From the NCBI RefSeq assembly GCF_015191005.1, contig NZ_CP040442.1, positions 124,001-188,000 of the forward strand: a DNA stretch of 64,000 bases, given 5' to 3'. This DNA is from Kaistella flava (ex Peng et al. 2021) (GTDB taxonomy: Bacteria > Bacteroidota > Bacteroidia > Flavobacteriales > Weeksellaceae). Of this stretch, positions 51,009 through 60,313 are shown one piece after another. The position numbers and the translations under genes were made by a program. Position 1 is the stretch's first letter, and each line of letters opens with the position of its first letter. The notes beneath the pieces are model-generated. The model was not told the DNA's origin and did no database searches. It worked only from the letters and a program-made list of their open reading frames with translations.

Positions 51009-52433
51009 TTATTTTACTAATAAGTCTTTCGTAATTGAATTTCCGTCTTGAGAAATATTTACAAAGTATTTACCAGGAGTTAAATTGATAGGTAAGTTAA
51101 TTGTTTTGCTGTTTGATTTTACGACACCATAGTTTTTAACCATTTTACCAGACACATCAAAGATAACTACATTGTACGTACCGTCTGCAGCAAGTTTCAG
51201 ATTAAAATCGGACTTAGCTGGGTTAGGGTATAATGTAATATTAGCTGCATTAGGTTTGATGTTATTTACGGCTAGAGCAGTTTTGTCAAGTTTAACAGCA
51301 TTAAGAATTGTACCATCAGTAGCGTCTAATAATAGTAATACGGTGCTTAACTTCTCTTGGTTATAAGCTGCGGGAACTGTATAACTAAAGGTGTAATTAA
51401 CAATTTGTTCATCCGTAACTGATGTAGGAATAGAACCGGTCTGTCCGGCATATCCTCCTAATAGAGCTCTGCCAACATGGTTGTAAATCATTTGATTTGC
51501 TGGTACCGTAGCTGGTAAGTTTTCAAAACCACCCATTGGGCCATTGCCACCGCCAGCATAATAGTTACTTTGTCTATATCCAGAAGCTGTTCCTTGTACC
51601 TCATCTTCTACTACAACTGCTGCTAATCTATAGTTAACATTATTATTGACAATAAAAAATTGAGCAGCTACGTTAGCTGTTAATTGATTATTTATGATTG
51701 AGTATTCTCCAGAAAGTTTTGCGGGAGCTGCTATTAATTTTCTAGTTGCAACATGGTTACCAATTGAATTGGGTGATACGTCTACTCCTTTTAATTCTCT
51801 GTCTACGTTCATTCCTGGATAACCTGCGAATGCTGCGCCAGCGTTATATGCTGCCAGTACCATCGGGTCGCCATTATGAACGGCAATACTAATTTGATCA
51901 TTCGGATAATCTTCATTTACTTTATCTAATGCGACCATGCCTCTTGGGCACCAACCACACCACGTACCGGTTCCTTCTTCAAATACCACTTTTTTAGGAA
52001 GGAATTGTGAAACGACACTCGTGGTTACTGTAAGATTATTATCAGCAGGATTGCTGTCTGCATTATCATTTACTTTCGTAATGGTTAAGGTAATGTTTTT
52101 AGAAGCAATATCTGTATAACTGGTAAGTATAGGATGGGTGATTTCTCTTTGTTGACCTACGTTTAAATAGGCTGTTATTTTTTCTTTATGATCTCCAGTG
52201 CCATCATTCCAATTAAATTCTACTGAGGTGATATTGTTGGTTCCTACATTTTTTATTGTTAGTCTGATAGCGGTTTCACTGCCTGCTACCAAAAATTTAT
52301 TGATTTTGCCACTAACTACCTGAATATCATTATCTGCAGCAGGTTTTGATGTTATAGGTTTTTGATTAAAGGAATTAGCATTCATAAATCCTGTGAGATA
52401 GAATGCGGTCGCTAGAAAGTAAAGTTTTTTCAT
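51009..52433 (-). CDS. Omp28-related protein with T9SS type A tail (A)
   Basis: 474-residue secreted protein. Signal peptide KKLYFLATAFYLTGFMNANS, an N-terminal beta-sandwich (residues 35-140, KNVGTNNITSVEFNWNDGTG), then the Omp28 thioredoxin-like domain with KVVFEEGTGTWCGWCPRG (C-G-W-C near 159-162), SIAVHNGDPM and FAGYPGMNVDREL with the cis-Pro. The last 75 residues are a T9SS type A domain (ITLYPNPAKSDFNL ... LTPGKYFVNISQ ... LLVK). It should display a redox-active CXXC domain on the cell surface. It is a tandem paralogue of the next gene upstream. Confidence 0.92.
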   Translation of the reverse strand: MKKLYFLATAFYLTGFMNANSFNQKPITSKPAADNDIQVVSGKINKFLVAGSETAIRLTIKNVGTNNITSVEFNWNDGTGDHKEKITAYLNVGQQREITHPILTSYTDIASKNITLTITKVNDNADSNPADNNLTVTTSVVSQFLPKKVVFEEGTGTWCGWCPRGMVALDKVNEDYPNDQISIAVHNGDPMVLAAYNAGAAFAGYPGMNVDRELKGVDVSPNSIGNHVATRKLIAAPAKLSGEYSIINNQLTANVAAQFFIVNNNVNYRLAAVVVEDEVQGTASGYRQSNYYAGGGNGPMGGFENLPATVPANQMIYNHVGRALLGGYAGQTGSIPTSVTDEQIVNYTFSYTVPAAYNQEKLSTVLLLLDATDGTILNAVKLDKTALAVNNIKPNAANITLYPNPAKSDFNLKLAADGTYNVVIFDVSGKMVKNYGVVKSNSKTINLPINLTPGKYFVNISQDGNSITKDLLVK

Positions 52434-52662
52434 ATTGATAATTTTTATTAGATTTCATTTTGGGTGTAATAATTATTGAAAGAGATTATTCTATTTTATT
52501 AAAGATTAATAACCTGCCGTTCAAATGTTTATTAGATATTTTCAGTAATGATAAATTATAAAATAGTGAAAAGTTATTACTGAAAAATGATAAAGCTTGG
52601 AGGCTCTATTTTTTTCAGAATAACTTTTCACATTAGATAGTTAGAAGATTACTACCAAATAT

Positions 52663-54543
52663 TTATTTTACAAGAAGCTCTTTTGTGGTAGAATTTCCGT
52701 CCTGAGAAATATTGACAAAGTATTTACCGGGAGTTAAATTAATAGGTAAGTTAATCGCTTTACTATTAGATTTTACTGTACCAAAGTCTTTAACTACTTT
52801 ACCAGAAATATCAAAAATGGTTACATTATAGGAACCGTCTGCAGCAAGTTTTAGATTAAAATCAGATTTAGCTGGATTAGGATATAATGCAATATTAGCT
52901 GCATTAGCTTTGGTGTCAGTTACTGCAAGCGCAGTTTTGTCAAGTTTAGTAGCATTTAGGATTGTGCCATCATTACTGTCAATTAATAACAATACAGCAC
53001 CTAACTTATCTTGTTTGTAAGTTGCAGGTATCGTGTAATTAAAGGTGTAATCAACTGATAGTCCATCAGTGATAGCTGTAGGAATAGAACTGGATTGGCC
53101 AGCATAACCTCCTAGTAGTGCACGAGCTACGTGATCGTAAACCATCTGAGCAGCAGGGACTGTTGAAGGTTTGTTTTCAAAACCACCCATTGGACCGTTG
53201 CCTCCTCCAGCATAATAGTTACTTTGATTATAGGCTGAAGTAGTTCCTTTAACACCGTCTTCTACTACAACTACTGCTAATCTGAAATTAGCCCCTGTTT
53301 TGTTCATAAAGAACTTGGAGTTCACGTTAGCTTTTAGTTGATCTCCTGTGATCGTAAAATCACCAGATAGTTTTACAGGAGTAGGAGTGTTTTTTCTATC
53401 GATAACATAAGAGTTGATTGTTGAAGGATTTGGGTCAACCCCTTTTAACTCTCTATCTACATTCATTCCTGGGAAACCTGTAAATCCTGCCCCAGAAACA
53501 TAACCAGCTACCTGCATTGGTTCAGCGCCGGATCCTCCATGTACTGCAATACTAATCTGATCATTTGGATAATCCTGATTTACTTTTTCTAATGCCACCA
53601 TACCTCTTGGACACCAGCCGCACCATGTGCCTGTTCCTTCTTCAAATACTACTTTTTTAGGTACTACTTGTGAAGCTACAGTGGTATTAACTATTCCTGT
53701 ATTATCAGCAGGTGTTGGGTCTGCAGCATTATTTACTTTAGTAATGTTGAGGTTGATTGTTTTCGATGTAACAGTGTTATAAGATGCTTTGGTAGGGTGA
53801 GAAACTTTTGCAGATTGTCCGGGAGCAATATTTGCTGCGGCTGTCGCAATATGATCAGTGCCATCGTTCCAGTTTAATTCTACTGAAGAAATAATAGTAG
53901 AGCCATTGTTTTTAATATTGTAGATAATCTCATTCTGACTATTAACAGCAATATATTTATCAATGCTGGCGGAAGCTAATTTTGCATCATCAGCTGGTAG
54001 TGTTTCAATGGTGATATCATCTAAAAGAAAAACATACTGATCTGAGCAGTTAAAATGTCGATAAGACAAATAAACAGTTTGCCCAGCGTAGGCAGAAAGA
54101 TCAATTGTTTTTTGTTGAAAACCACCCTCGAATGGCAATGTTTCTTCTAACACAGGAGTAGTTGCGATAACATCAGCAGGGGTATTGTTTGTAGAAATAT
54201 ATACCGCATAATGCTCCGCACCATAAGATCCCAGCTGTGAGAAAAGATTATATTTTAGAAAGAGATTATTAGCGCCTGCAGGTAAAGTGATAGGGGTGGA
54301 AGTTACTAAATTATCTGGATTTAAAACAACATTGTTCCATGAGAATGAAGTCATTGATTTTGTACCAAAAGGCGAATAAATAGAACTTGCGTTAAGGACT
54401 GCAAAATTATTACCGTCACCATCAAGATCTGTATACTTCCAGTTCGCGCCATTTCCGGATTCAAAATTCTCTGAATAGTGTACTTGTGCATTGAAAGTAT
54501 TTGCGAAGAAAAAAGCTGCTGCTAAAAAATAGAATTTTTTCAT
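52663..54543 (-). CDS. Omp28-related protein with choice-of-anchor J-like domain and T9SS tail (B)
   Basis: 626 residues from ATG at 54543, with signal peptide KKFYFLAAAFFFANTFNAQ; a reading from 54612 would overlap the upstream gene. Order: an N-terminal cleaved-adhesin/choice-of-anchor J-like domain (YSENFESGNGANWKYTDLDGDG ... FLLDDITIETLP, about 20-180), a beta-sandwich (185-290), the Omp28 thioredoxin-like domain with WCGWCPRG near residue 308, and a T9SS type A tail. From the sandwich to the tail it is nearly collinear with paralogue A; the adhesin-like domain is the extra piece. Confidence 0.92.
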   Translation of the reverse strand: MKKFYFLAAAFFFANTFNAQVHYSENFESGNGANWKYTDLDGDGNNFAVLNASSIYSPFGTKSMTSFSWNNVVLNPDNLVTSTPITLPAGANNLFLKYNLFSQLGSYGAEHYAVYISTNNTPADVIATTPVLEETLPFEGGFQQKTIDLSAYAGQTVYLSYRHFNCSDQYVFLLDDITIETLPADDAKLASASIDKYIAVNSQNEIIYNIKNNGSTIISSVELNWNDGTDHIATAAANIAPGQSAKVSHPTKASYNTVTSKTINLNITKVNNAADPTPADNTGIVNTTVASQVVPKKVVFEEGTGTWCGWCPRGMVALEKVNQDYPNDQISIAVHGGSGAEPMQVAGYVSGAGFTGFPGMNVDRELKGVDPNPSTINSYVIDRKNTPTPVKLSGDFTITGDQLKANVNSKFFMNKTGANFRLAVVVVEDGVKGTTSAYNQSNYYAGGGNGPMGGFENKPSTVPAAQMVYDHVARALLGGYAGQSSSIPTAITDGLSVDYTFNYTIPATYKQDKLGAVLLLIDSNDGTILNATKLDKTALAVTDTKANAANIALYPNPAKSDFNLKLAADGSYNVTIFDISGKVVKDFGTVKSNSKAINLPINLTPGKYFVNISQDGNSTTKELLVK

Positions 54544-54574
54544 ATTATTAATATTTTTTTGGGGACTTAGAAGA

Positions 54575-55291
54575 TTATTTCTTAATGATTTTTGTTGTAG
54601 ATATTTTTCCATTAGAACTTACTATATTTACGATATAAACTCCCGCAGCAAGTTTTTGCGCACTAATTTTATTGTTTCCAGCTTTCACTTCTTGATTTAA
54701 AACTAATTTGCCGGTAAAATCAAAAATAGAAATAGTACCGTTGTTTTTAGAATCTAATTCTATAAAATCTGTTACTACTGTGTTTTTTAGCACGATTTCA
54801 GACTTTGCAGAAGTATTACTCACAGCCAAATGTTTGTCGTATAAATACGTAATTCTAACAGGTGCACCGATTTCATTTCCTAATGCATCTACCTGATAAA
54901 ATTTAAATAAAAACGACATCGGTTGATCGCTTTCCTTTTTATTCCAGAAGTGGTCGAAATCACCAGTGTTTGAATTGGCATCAATAGTATAGCCATTCGG
55001 TGGATAGTTCATTCCTAACATTACAAAAGGCATACAGTTACCACCAAAACAAAATTCGAAGTCTTCTCCTGTAGTATTCGTTAGAGCTTCACAAAGTACT
55101 TTAACTTTGATGCTTTGGGTGGGTGAGGTATTCGCCACCGTAAAATTCAACATATCATTGTTTGTATCATAGGTGCTGTACTTGTAGACTTCGCCATCGT
55201 TCATTATTGTCCCGTCTAATTTTTTTACTGCCATTTGTGATAATGCAAAAGAGCAGGTTAAGAATGCAGATAAAAGAACTAATTTTTTCAT
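54575..55291 (-). CDS. T9SS type A cargo protein in the Omp28 cluster
   Basis: 238 residues with signal peptide KKLVLLSAFLTCSFALSQ. The central domain (residues 20-160) has AVKKLDGTIMNDGEVYKYSTYDTNNDMLNFTVANTSPTQSIKVKVLCEALTNTTGEDFEFCFGGNCMPF, a beta-sandwich with three cysteines, one pair as C-F-G-G-N-C. The T9SS type A tail is GTISIFDFTGKLVLNQEVKAGNN ... AAGVYIVNIVSSNGKISTTKIIKK. It could be a substrate or partner of the neighbouring CXXC proteins. It lies 31 bp after the lipoprotein gene and 31 bp before paralogue B on the same strand, so an operon is likely. Confidence 0.88.
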   Translation of the reverse strand: MKKLVLLSAFLTCSFALSQMAVKKLDGTIMNDGEVYKYSTYDTNNDMLNFTVANTSPTQSIKVKVLCEALTNTTGEDFEFCFGGNCMPFVMLGMNYPPNGYTIDANSNTGDFDHFWNKKESDQPMSFLFKFYQVDALGNEIGAPVRITYLYDKHLAVSNTSAKSEIVLKNTVVTDFIELDSKNNGTISIFDFTGKLVLNQEVKAGNNKISAQKLAAGVYIVNIVSSNGKISTTKIIKK

Positions 55292-55322
55292 AAGTTTTAC
55301 TTTTTATTATTTTTAAATTTTA

Positions 55323-56390
55323 CTATAATGTTTCCAATGCGTTCGTTGTGTTAACTTTAGCTTCACGAACATTAATCACTTCGTTTTGGCTATTAAGAAC
55401 CGCTACAATTATTTTCATGTTTTCTTTAACGAAATTGCTTGGAATATTATAACTGAAGTTTTTGAGATAGGTATTGTTATTTTGGCTGTTATTAGCCGGA
55501 ATCGCTTCTCCGGTAACAGGGGTTAATAATGCTCTGAGTACATTGTGGTTCACGTAGTCCGGTACAATTGGAAGACCGCCGTACAAAAGTGGTTTACCTC
55601 CCGATCCATTAAAATAATTATGTTGAGGATATTTAATCTGATCTTCAACAACATATATTAAGGTTTTTAGGTTTGAATAATCAGCAGCAAATGCAATACT
55701 GAAATCACCTGAAATTACGTTGCTCTCCAGCTTGGTATTAATGGCAATTCCTACCTTGCTATAAGGCTGAATATATTGTAAGGGAAAAGAAACATCAGTA
55801 TAATTATTATTAGAAGTACTCCATTCTGCGATATGATTAATAAGAATGGTGGGATAAGCCCAAATTCCTAATTGATTAATAAAAGCTGTAGAAGCCTCAT
55901 TCGTAAAAGGATCAGTCTGAACTGTAGGACCATGTAGCCCAACAAAAACAGCTTTGTTATTTTGCTCAATTAATTTATCAAATCTCGCACTGGCAATAGG
56001 GCAGTTGCCACACCATGTCCCTGTGAAATCTTCAAATAATATTCTGTGAACAAAATTAACGCCTGTTAATGAAATACTATTAATTGTTAAAGGTTTGGTA
56101 GTGATACTTTGGTATTTTGCTGTAATCGTGTACTCACCAATATGAGTCGGAACAAAAATATTGTGATCAGAATTTAACTCACCATTAATATAGAAAGTAG
56201 ATTGACCAGTCACGTCATTATTAAGATTATCTGTTGCGATAAGTTTGATGGAATTTCCCAATAACACTGCGCTTTCACTGGACGAGAGCTTTACATAAGT
56301 GACGATATTCATTCCTTCATCGCTTTCAGAACCAGCACATGAATTTAAGAATAAGACAAACATAGTTAGTAATAGTAGAGTTTTCTTCAT
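55323..56390 (-). CDS. Omp28-related lipoprotein with thioredoxin-like CXXC
   Basis: 355-residue lipoprotein: signal KKTLLLLTMFVLFLNSC with lipobox Cys18, followed by AGSESDEG, whose acidic residues may act as a surface-export signal for Bacteroidota lipoproteins. An Ig-like domain (YVKLSSSESAVLLGNSIKLIATD..., about 30-105) precedes the Omp28 domain with HRILFEDFTGTWCGNCPIA (C-G-N-C near 125-128) and WAYPTILINH with the cis-Pro. It has no T9SS tail, so it is membrane-tethered. First gene of the minus-strand operon, divergent from the TlpA-like gene across about 200 bp. Confidence 0.9.
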   Translation of the reverse strand: MKKTLLLLTMFVLFLNSCAGSESDEGMNIVTYVKLSSSESAVLLGNSIKLIATDNLNNDVTGQSTFYINGELNSDHNIFVPTHIGEYTITAKYQSITTKPLTINSISLTGVNFVHRILFEDFTGTWCGNCPIASARFDKLIEQNNKAVFVGLHGPTVQTDPFTNEASTAFINQLGIWAYPTILINHIAEWSTSNNNYTDVSFPLQYIQPYSKVGIAINTKLESNVISGDFSIAFAADYSNLKTLIYVVEDQIKYPQHNYFNGSGGKPLLYGGLPIVPDYVNHNVLRALLTPVTGEAIPANNSQNNNTYLKNFSYNIPSNFVKENMKIIVAVLNSQNEVINVREAKVNTTNALETL

Positions 56391-56587
56391 TATAATTTAC
56401 AATTTATCAAGTTTTTTGTAAAACTACAAAATTTTCAGTTTCTAATGGTTTTATTCATTAAAATAAATAGAATTAAAACTAAAAATGATGTTACTGTAAA
56501 AATATTTTAACAATACGTATTATGGTTTGGGTTTTTATTAATATTTTAGTGCACTGAAAAAAATGAAATTCATATTAAGATAAGTTT

Positions 56588-57064
56588 ATGAGAAAAATTG
56601 TATTTGGATTAGCAATGATGTGCTGCGTAAGTTTCAATGCCCAGTCTATTGAGAACATCAAAGTGAAAAATATTAAAGGCGAAAATATTGCTTTAAAAGA
56701 TTTGAACAATGATAAACCTTTAGTTCTAAGTTTTTGGGCAACTTGGTGTTTACCATGCATGGAAGAGCTAAATGCAGTTAATGATAATTTAGAGGAATGG
56801 AAGAAAGAAAGAGATTTCGATTTTATTGCAGTTTCTACAGATGATCCCAGAACCGTTAATAAAGTGAAAACCGTTGTAAATGGTAAAAACTGGAATTTTG
56901 ATCAGGTATTATTAGACCCGTCACAATCGATTAAAAGATCGTTAAACGTTAATAACGTACCAACTACACTCGTATATTTTAAAAACAAATTGGTTTATTC
57001 TCATGTCGGATATGCCCCAGGTGATGAAGAAGAATTATTTAATAAATTAAAGCAGATCCAATAA
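56588..57064 (+). CDS. TlpA-like periplasmic thioredoxin
   Basis: 158-residue protein with signal peptide KIVFGLAMMCCVSFNAQ, then one thioredoxin domain: PLVLSFWATWCLPCMEELN with C54-L-P-C57, FDFIAVSTDDPRTVNKVKTVV and VNNVPTTLVYFKNK with the cis-Pro. The lack of a lipobox and the cleavage site suggest it is soluble in the periplasm, where it should reduce or oxidise disulfides. It is followed by DUF6029 after 13 bp, so the two are co-transcribed. A direct role in supplying electrons to the divergent Omp28 proteins is an inference. Confidence 0.93.
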   Translation: MRKIVFGLAMMCCVSFNAQSIENIKVKNIKGENIALKDLNNDKPLVLSFWATWCLPCMEELNAVNDNLEEWKKERDFDFIAVSTDDPRTVNKVKTVVNGKNWNFDQVLLDPSQSIKRSLNVNNVPTTLVYFKNKLVYSHVGYAPGDEEELFNKLKQIQ

Positions 57065-57077
57065 TAGAAAATAAACT

Positions 57078-58733
57078 ATGAAGAAGAAATTACTCCCTAT
57101 TTTTATGATATTGGGACAGGGATTATTATATGCTCAGTTTAATGGCAGTTTAGAATCTACCAATCAATATTATGTTGATGACAGTAAAATAAAACTGGCA
57201 GAAAATGAAGCTAATGAGAGATTCCGTTCCAATTCTTACTTAACTTTAACTTACAAATACAAGCAATTTACAGTTGGTGCTCAGCTAGAATCTTATGAGC
57301 CCAAAGCGCTTCTTAATTATTCTCCAAAATTTGAAGGGGTTAACCTCGGAACTTATTTCGTTAATTATAATAATGACAAAGGTTTAGATGTAACCTTAGG
57401 TCACTTTTACGAACAATTTGGATCTGGTTTAGCGTTAAGAACATGGGAAGACCGTCAGTTAGGAATTGCCAATTCTTTAGTTGGTGCACGTGTTAAGCTA
57501 TCATTAGCTGATAATCTTATTAATATAAAAGCACTTTACGGAAAACAGCGTATTGGGATGGGATTTGATTTTTCCAAAACGAATATCGCTGGTTTAGATA
57601 CCGAATTTCAACTTGCTAAAGCTTTAGGTTCAGAAGCGTTTGATTCTAATCTTGGATTTAGTTTTGTTAATAAACATCAAACTAAAGAAGTCGCTTTTAT
57701 CAATGCTCCCGCAGATGTTAATATCTACGGCGTTCGATGGAATAATGAATATAAAGATTTCTACCTAAACGCCGAATATCTTTACAAAACAAAAGATGCC
57801 ATAAAAATGGCGGCAGAAGTAGATCCTATTAATGTCTTTTCTGGAAATGCTATGAATTTAGCTTTAGGATATTCTAAAAAAGGATTTGGGTTCAGTGGAA
57901 CTTTAAGACGCTTAGAAAACTTTAATATTTATTCAGATAGAAACGAAATTGGCAATCAATATAATGAAGCTTTATTGAATTATACACCAGCGCTTACCAA
58001 GCAGTTTGACTATAGTTTAGCCAATGTTTATGTTTATCAGTCTCAACCACAATTAACATTTTTTCCTCAAAGAAAAGCGGGCGAAATAGGTTCTCAGTTT
58101 GATCTTTATTACCAGTTTAAAAAAGGAACAGCTCTCGGTGGAAAATACGGAACAGACATCGCTTTTAACTTCGCAAACTGGTATGGTCTGAAAGCTAAAT
58201 ATCGTGTGTATGAAGATTACAACACCGTTGAGACCAAAACTTTTGCTTTAGGAGAAAGATACTATTCAGATTTTAATGTAGATATCAGAAAGAGATTATC
58301 CAGCACTTGGAATACGGCTTTAGTGTACATCTATCAGGATTATAATACCGATAGAATTCAGGAAACAGAAGGTCAGGTTTTTGCGTCAACCGCCGTTTGG
58401 GATAATATTTTTAAAATCAATAAAAACTCACTTAAAGTAGAAGTTCAACATCAATGGGCCGATTCTTCCTATAAAAATTGGGCAGCCGGTTTAGTAGAAT
58501 TTAACTTCCTCAAAAACTGGTCTGTATTCACCAGCGATATGTATAATTACGGAAATGATGATGCCGAAAAACAATTGCATTATTATACTTTTGGTGCGGT
58601 ATTTAGAAAAAACTCAACGAGAATACAAGGTTCTTACGGACGCCAGAGAGGAGGATTGCTATGTGTCGGAGGAGTATGTAGAATGGTTCCGGAAAATACC
58701 GGTTTTACACTGGGGATTAATACCACTTTCTAA
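57078..58733 (+). CDS. DUF6029 outer-membrane protein
   Basis: 551 residues with signal peptide KKKLLPIFMILGQGLLYAQ. The rest alternates polar and hydrophobic residues in short strands with aromatic girdles (YFVNYNNDKGLDVTLGHFYEQFGSGLALRTWEDRQLG...) and ends in a strand with terminal aromatic (GFTLGINTTF), so it is a predicted outer-membrane beta-barrel of DUF6029. Two cysteines close together near the C-terminus (LLCVGGVCRMV) are unusual for a barrel and fit a thiol link to the TlpA-like partner. Its function is unknown. Confidence 0.88.
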   Translation: MKKKLLPIFMILGQGLLYAQFNGSLESTNQYYVDDSKIKLAENEANERFRSNSYLTLTYKYKQFTVGAQLESYEPKALLNYSPKFEGVNLGTYFVNYNNDKGLDVTLGHFYEQFGSGLALRTWEDRQLGIANSLVGARVKLSLADNLINIKALYGKQRIGMGFDFSKTNIAGLDTEFQLAKALGSEAFDSNLGFSFVNKHQTKEVAFINAPADVNIYGVRWNNEYKDFYLNAEYLYKTKDAIKMAAEVDPINVFSGNAMNLALGYSKKGFGFSGTLRRLENFNIYSDRNEIGNQYNEALLNYTPALTKQFDYSLANVYVYQSQPQLTFFPQRKAGEIGSQFDLYYQFKKGTALGGKYGTDIAFNFANWYGLKAKYRVYEDYNTVETKTFALGERYYSDFNVDIRKRLSSTWNTALVYIYQDYNTDRIQETEGQVFASTAVWDNIFKINKNSLKVEVQHQWADSSYKNWAAGLVEFNFLKNWSVFTSDMYNYGNDDAEKQLHYYTFGAVFRKNSTRIQGSYGRQRGGLLCVGGVCRMVPENTGFTLGINTTF

Positions 58734-58820
58734 TCAAAAAGTAGAAGAATTTAATTAAAGAAAAGAATAAAATTTAATCAAATTCTATTTGTTATGACCA
58801 CTAAATCACTTTTTATATTA

Positions 58821-58850
58821 AACGAACCACTGCTTTTGCGGTGGTTTGTT
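58821..58850 (+). terminator. Terminator-like hairpin after the DUF6029 gene
   Basis: AACGAACCACTGC (58821-58833) pairs with GCGGTGGTTTGTT (58838-58850) over 13 bp with two G-U pairs, TTTT loop, followed by GTTATT. Confidence 0.7.
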
Positions 58851-58992
58851 GTTATTAATTATAAAGGCCAAAACTTAGGTATTAATAGGCCAACCGATAA
58901 AATCGTGCGGCAACGGTTATATTAATCCCAGTTTATAATATTAAACTAAAATAGTTATAAAAAAACGGTGACTTTTGAAGTGATAAAAATCT

Positions 58993-59000
58993 TAAATTTG
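58993..59000 (+). promoter_or_regulatory. -7 box of the FUSC gene
   Basis: TAAATTTG (TAnnTTTG), TTTG at 58974-58977 but with only a 15-bp spacer. Leader of about 55 nt to the ATG at 59064. Confidence 0.5.
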
Positions 59001-59063
59001 CAGCTCTAACTTTGGATTAGATTAATAAGGTCTTGAAAAAATCAAAAATGGTAACCAACTAAA

Positions 59064-60137
59064 ATGAAACTCCATCACCGATTAAATACACCGATACAAT
59101 CTTTTATCGAAATAAAAAAAACCGAAAGACTTTGGCATTTCCCATTTTTGGCAGGAATATGTGTCGGAATTTGTTTGTTGATCGGTTGGTTTTTCGATCA
59201 ACCGGCGTACGGAAATCTCGCCTGTATCGGTTCATTGGTGATTCTTTATTTTACACAAGCACCACTTTCACAACGAATGATTCACCTTTCGATGTGTGCT
59301 TTAGGTTTCAGCCTTGCTTTTGCCTTAGGAAGTCTGTTTAGTTTCAATCATTTTGGAGGTGCCGTGGCGCTCGGCGTAATCGCTTTTCTTTCGCACTATA
59401 TTACTTCGTATTTTGATATTCCGCCGCCTCGAAATTTTTTTTTCGTCATGGTTGCTGCGGTCGCAACTTCAATTCCTTTTGAGGCGGAATTAATTCCTCT
59501 TCGAGTTGGTTTGGTGACGATGGGCGCAATGTTGTCGGTACTTCTGGCATTTTTCTATTCGGTTTTTATTGCCAGAAAAGTGCAGGAACCAAAGGTCAGA
59601 AGAAAGCTAAAAAAGAAACGTTACACCAGCATCGTCGAAAGTTTAATTATCGGATTCGCCATGTTTTTAGCGCTTTTAATCGGCAATCTTTTAGACCTGA
59701 AAAGTGCCTATTGGATTCCAATTTCCGCATTGGCCATTTTACAGGGAAAAGATTTAATTCACACCAGACAGCGAAATCTCCACCGCATCTTCGGTACTTT
59801 TGTCGGCATGGGATTAACCTGGCTCATCCTTTTCCTAGAGCCAAATGGGTTACTATTGGTCTTAATTATCGCAGTACTGCAGTTTATTATAGAATTGATT
59901 ATCGTTCGAAATTATGGATTAGCCGTAATTTTTATCACGCCTTTAACCATTTTCCTGGCTGAAAATTCTGCCGGAATGACGATTAACATTAATGACTTAA
60001 TGCAAGCCCGAATTTTAGATACCATCATCGGAAGTTTAATCGGTGTTTTAGTCGGCTGGTTTCTTCATCACCAAATCTTAGTTTCCAATCTGGAAAAGAA
60101 GATACGCGGGGCTAAATTACGACTCAAAAGAAACTGA
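59064..60137 (+). CDS. FUSC-family inner-membrane protein
   Basis: 357 residues of the fusaric acid resistance/aromatic carboxylic acid exporter family. Two blocks of five or six hydrophobic helices (residues 25-165 and 195-335) are separated by a basic loop (ARKVQEPKVRRKLKKKRY). The second block has the family motif YWIPISALAILQGKDLIHTRQRNLHRIFGTFVGMGLTWLI. It lacks the long cytosolic domain of YccS/AaeB, and no membrane-fusion protein gene is adjacent. The substrate is unknown. Monocistronic. Confidence 0.92.
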   Translation: MKLHHRLNTPIQSFIEIKKTERLWHFPFLAGICVGICLLIGWFFDQPAYGNLACIGSLVILYFTQAPLSQRMIHLSMCALGFSLAFALGSLFSFNHFGGAVALGVIAFLSHYITSYFDIPPPRNFFFVMVAAVATSIPFEAELIPLRVGLVTMGAMLSVLLAFFYSVFIARKVQEPKVRRKLKKKRYTSIVESLIIGFAMFLALLIGNLLDLKSAYWIPISALAILQGKDLIHTRQRNLHRIFGTFVGMGLTWLILFLEPNGLLLVLIIAVLQFIIELIIVRNYGLAVIFITPLTIFLAENSAGMTININDLMQARILDTIIGSLIGVLVGWFLHHQILVSNLEKKIRGAKLRLKRN

Positions 60138-60193
60138 AAAACCCTCAGGATTTTCTGAAGGTTCATTATGTTAGTTAAAAATCATTTTATTTG

Positions 60194-60276
60194 GGCAGAC
60201 ATTTCCGTCTTCCGTTCCCGCTTTTTTTGTTTCACTTCGTTCCACAAAAAAGAGCTCCACTCAAGCCGGGCTGCAG
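60194..60276. repeat. Dispersed repeat, family B, copy 1
   Basis: GGCAGACATTTCCGTCTTCC to GAGCTCCACTCAAGCCGGGC, ending CTGCAG, around a hairpin with T and A runs. It is the inverse of the element at 62712-62808. Confidence 0.85.
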
Positions 60277-60313
60277 ACCAGGCTTGTATGAAATGACTGA
60301 GCTAAAATATCTA

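Larger units (their letters stand above)
58734..59063. other. Intergenic stretch with terminator and FUSC promoter
   Basis: About 330 bp. It contains the hairpin at 58821-58850 and the -7 box of the FUSC gene at 58993; otherwise I see nothing. Confidence 0.7.
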
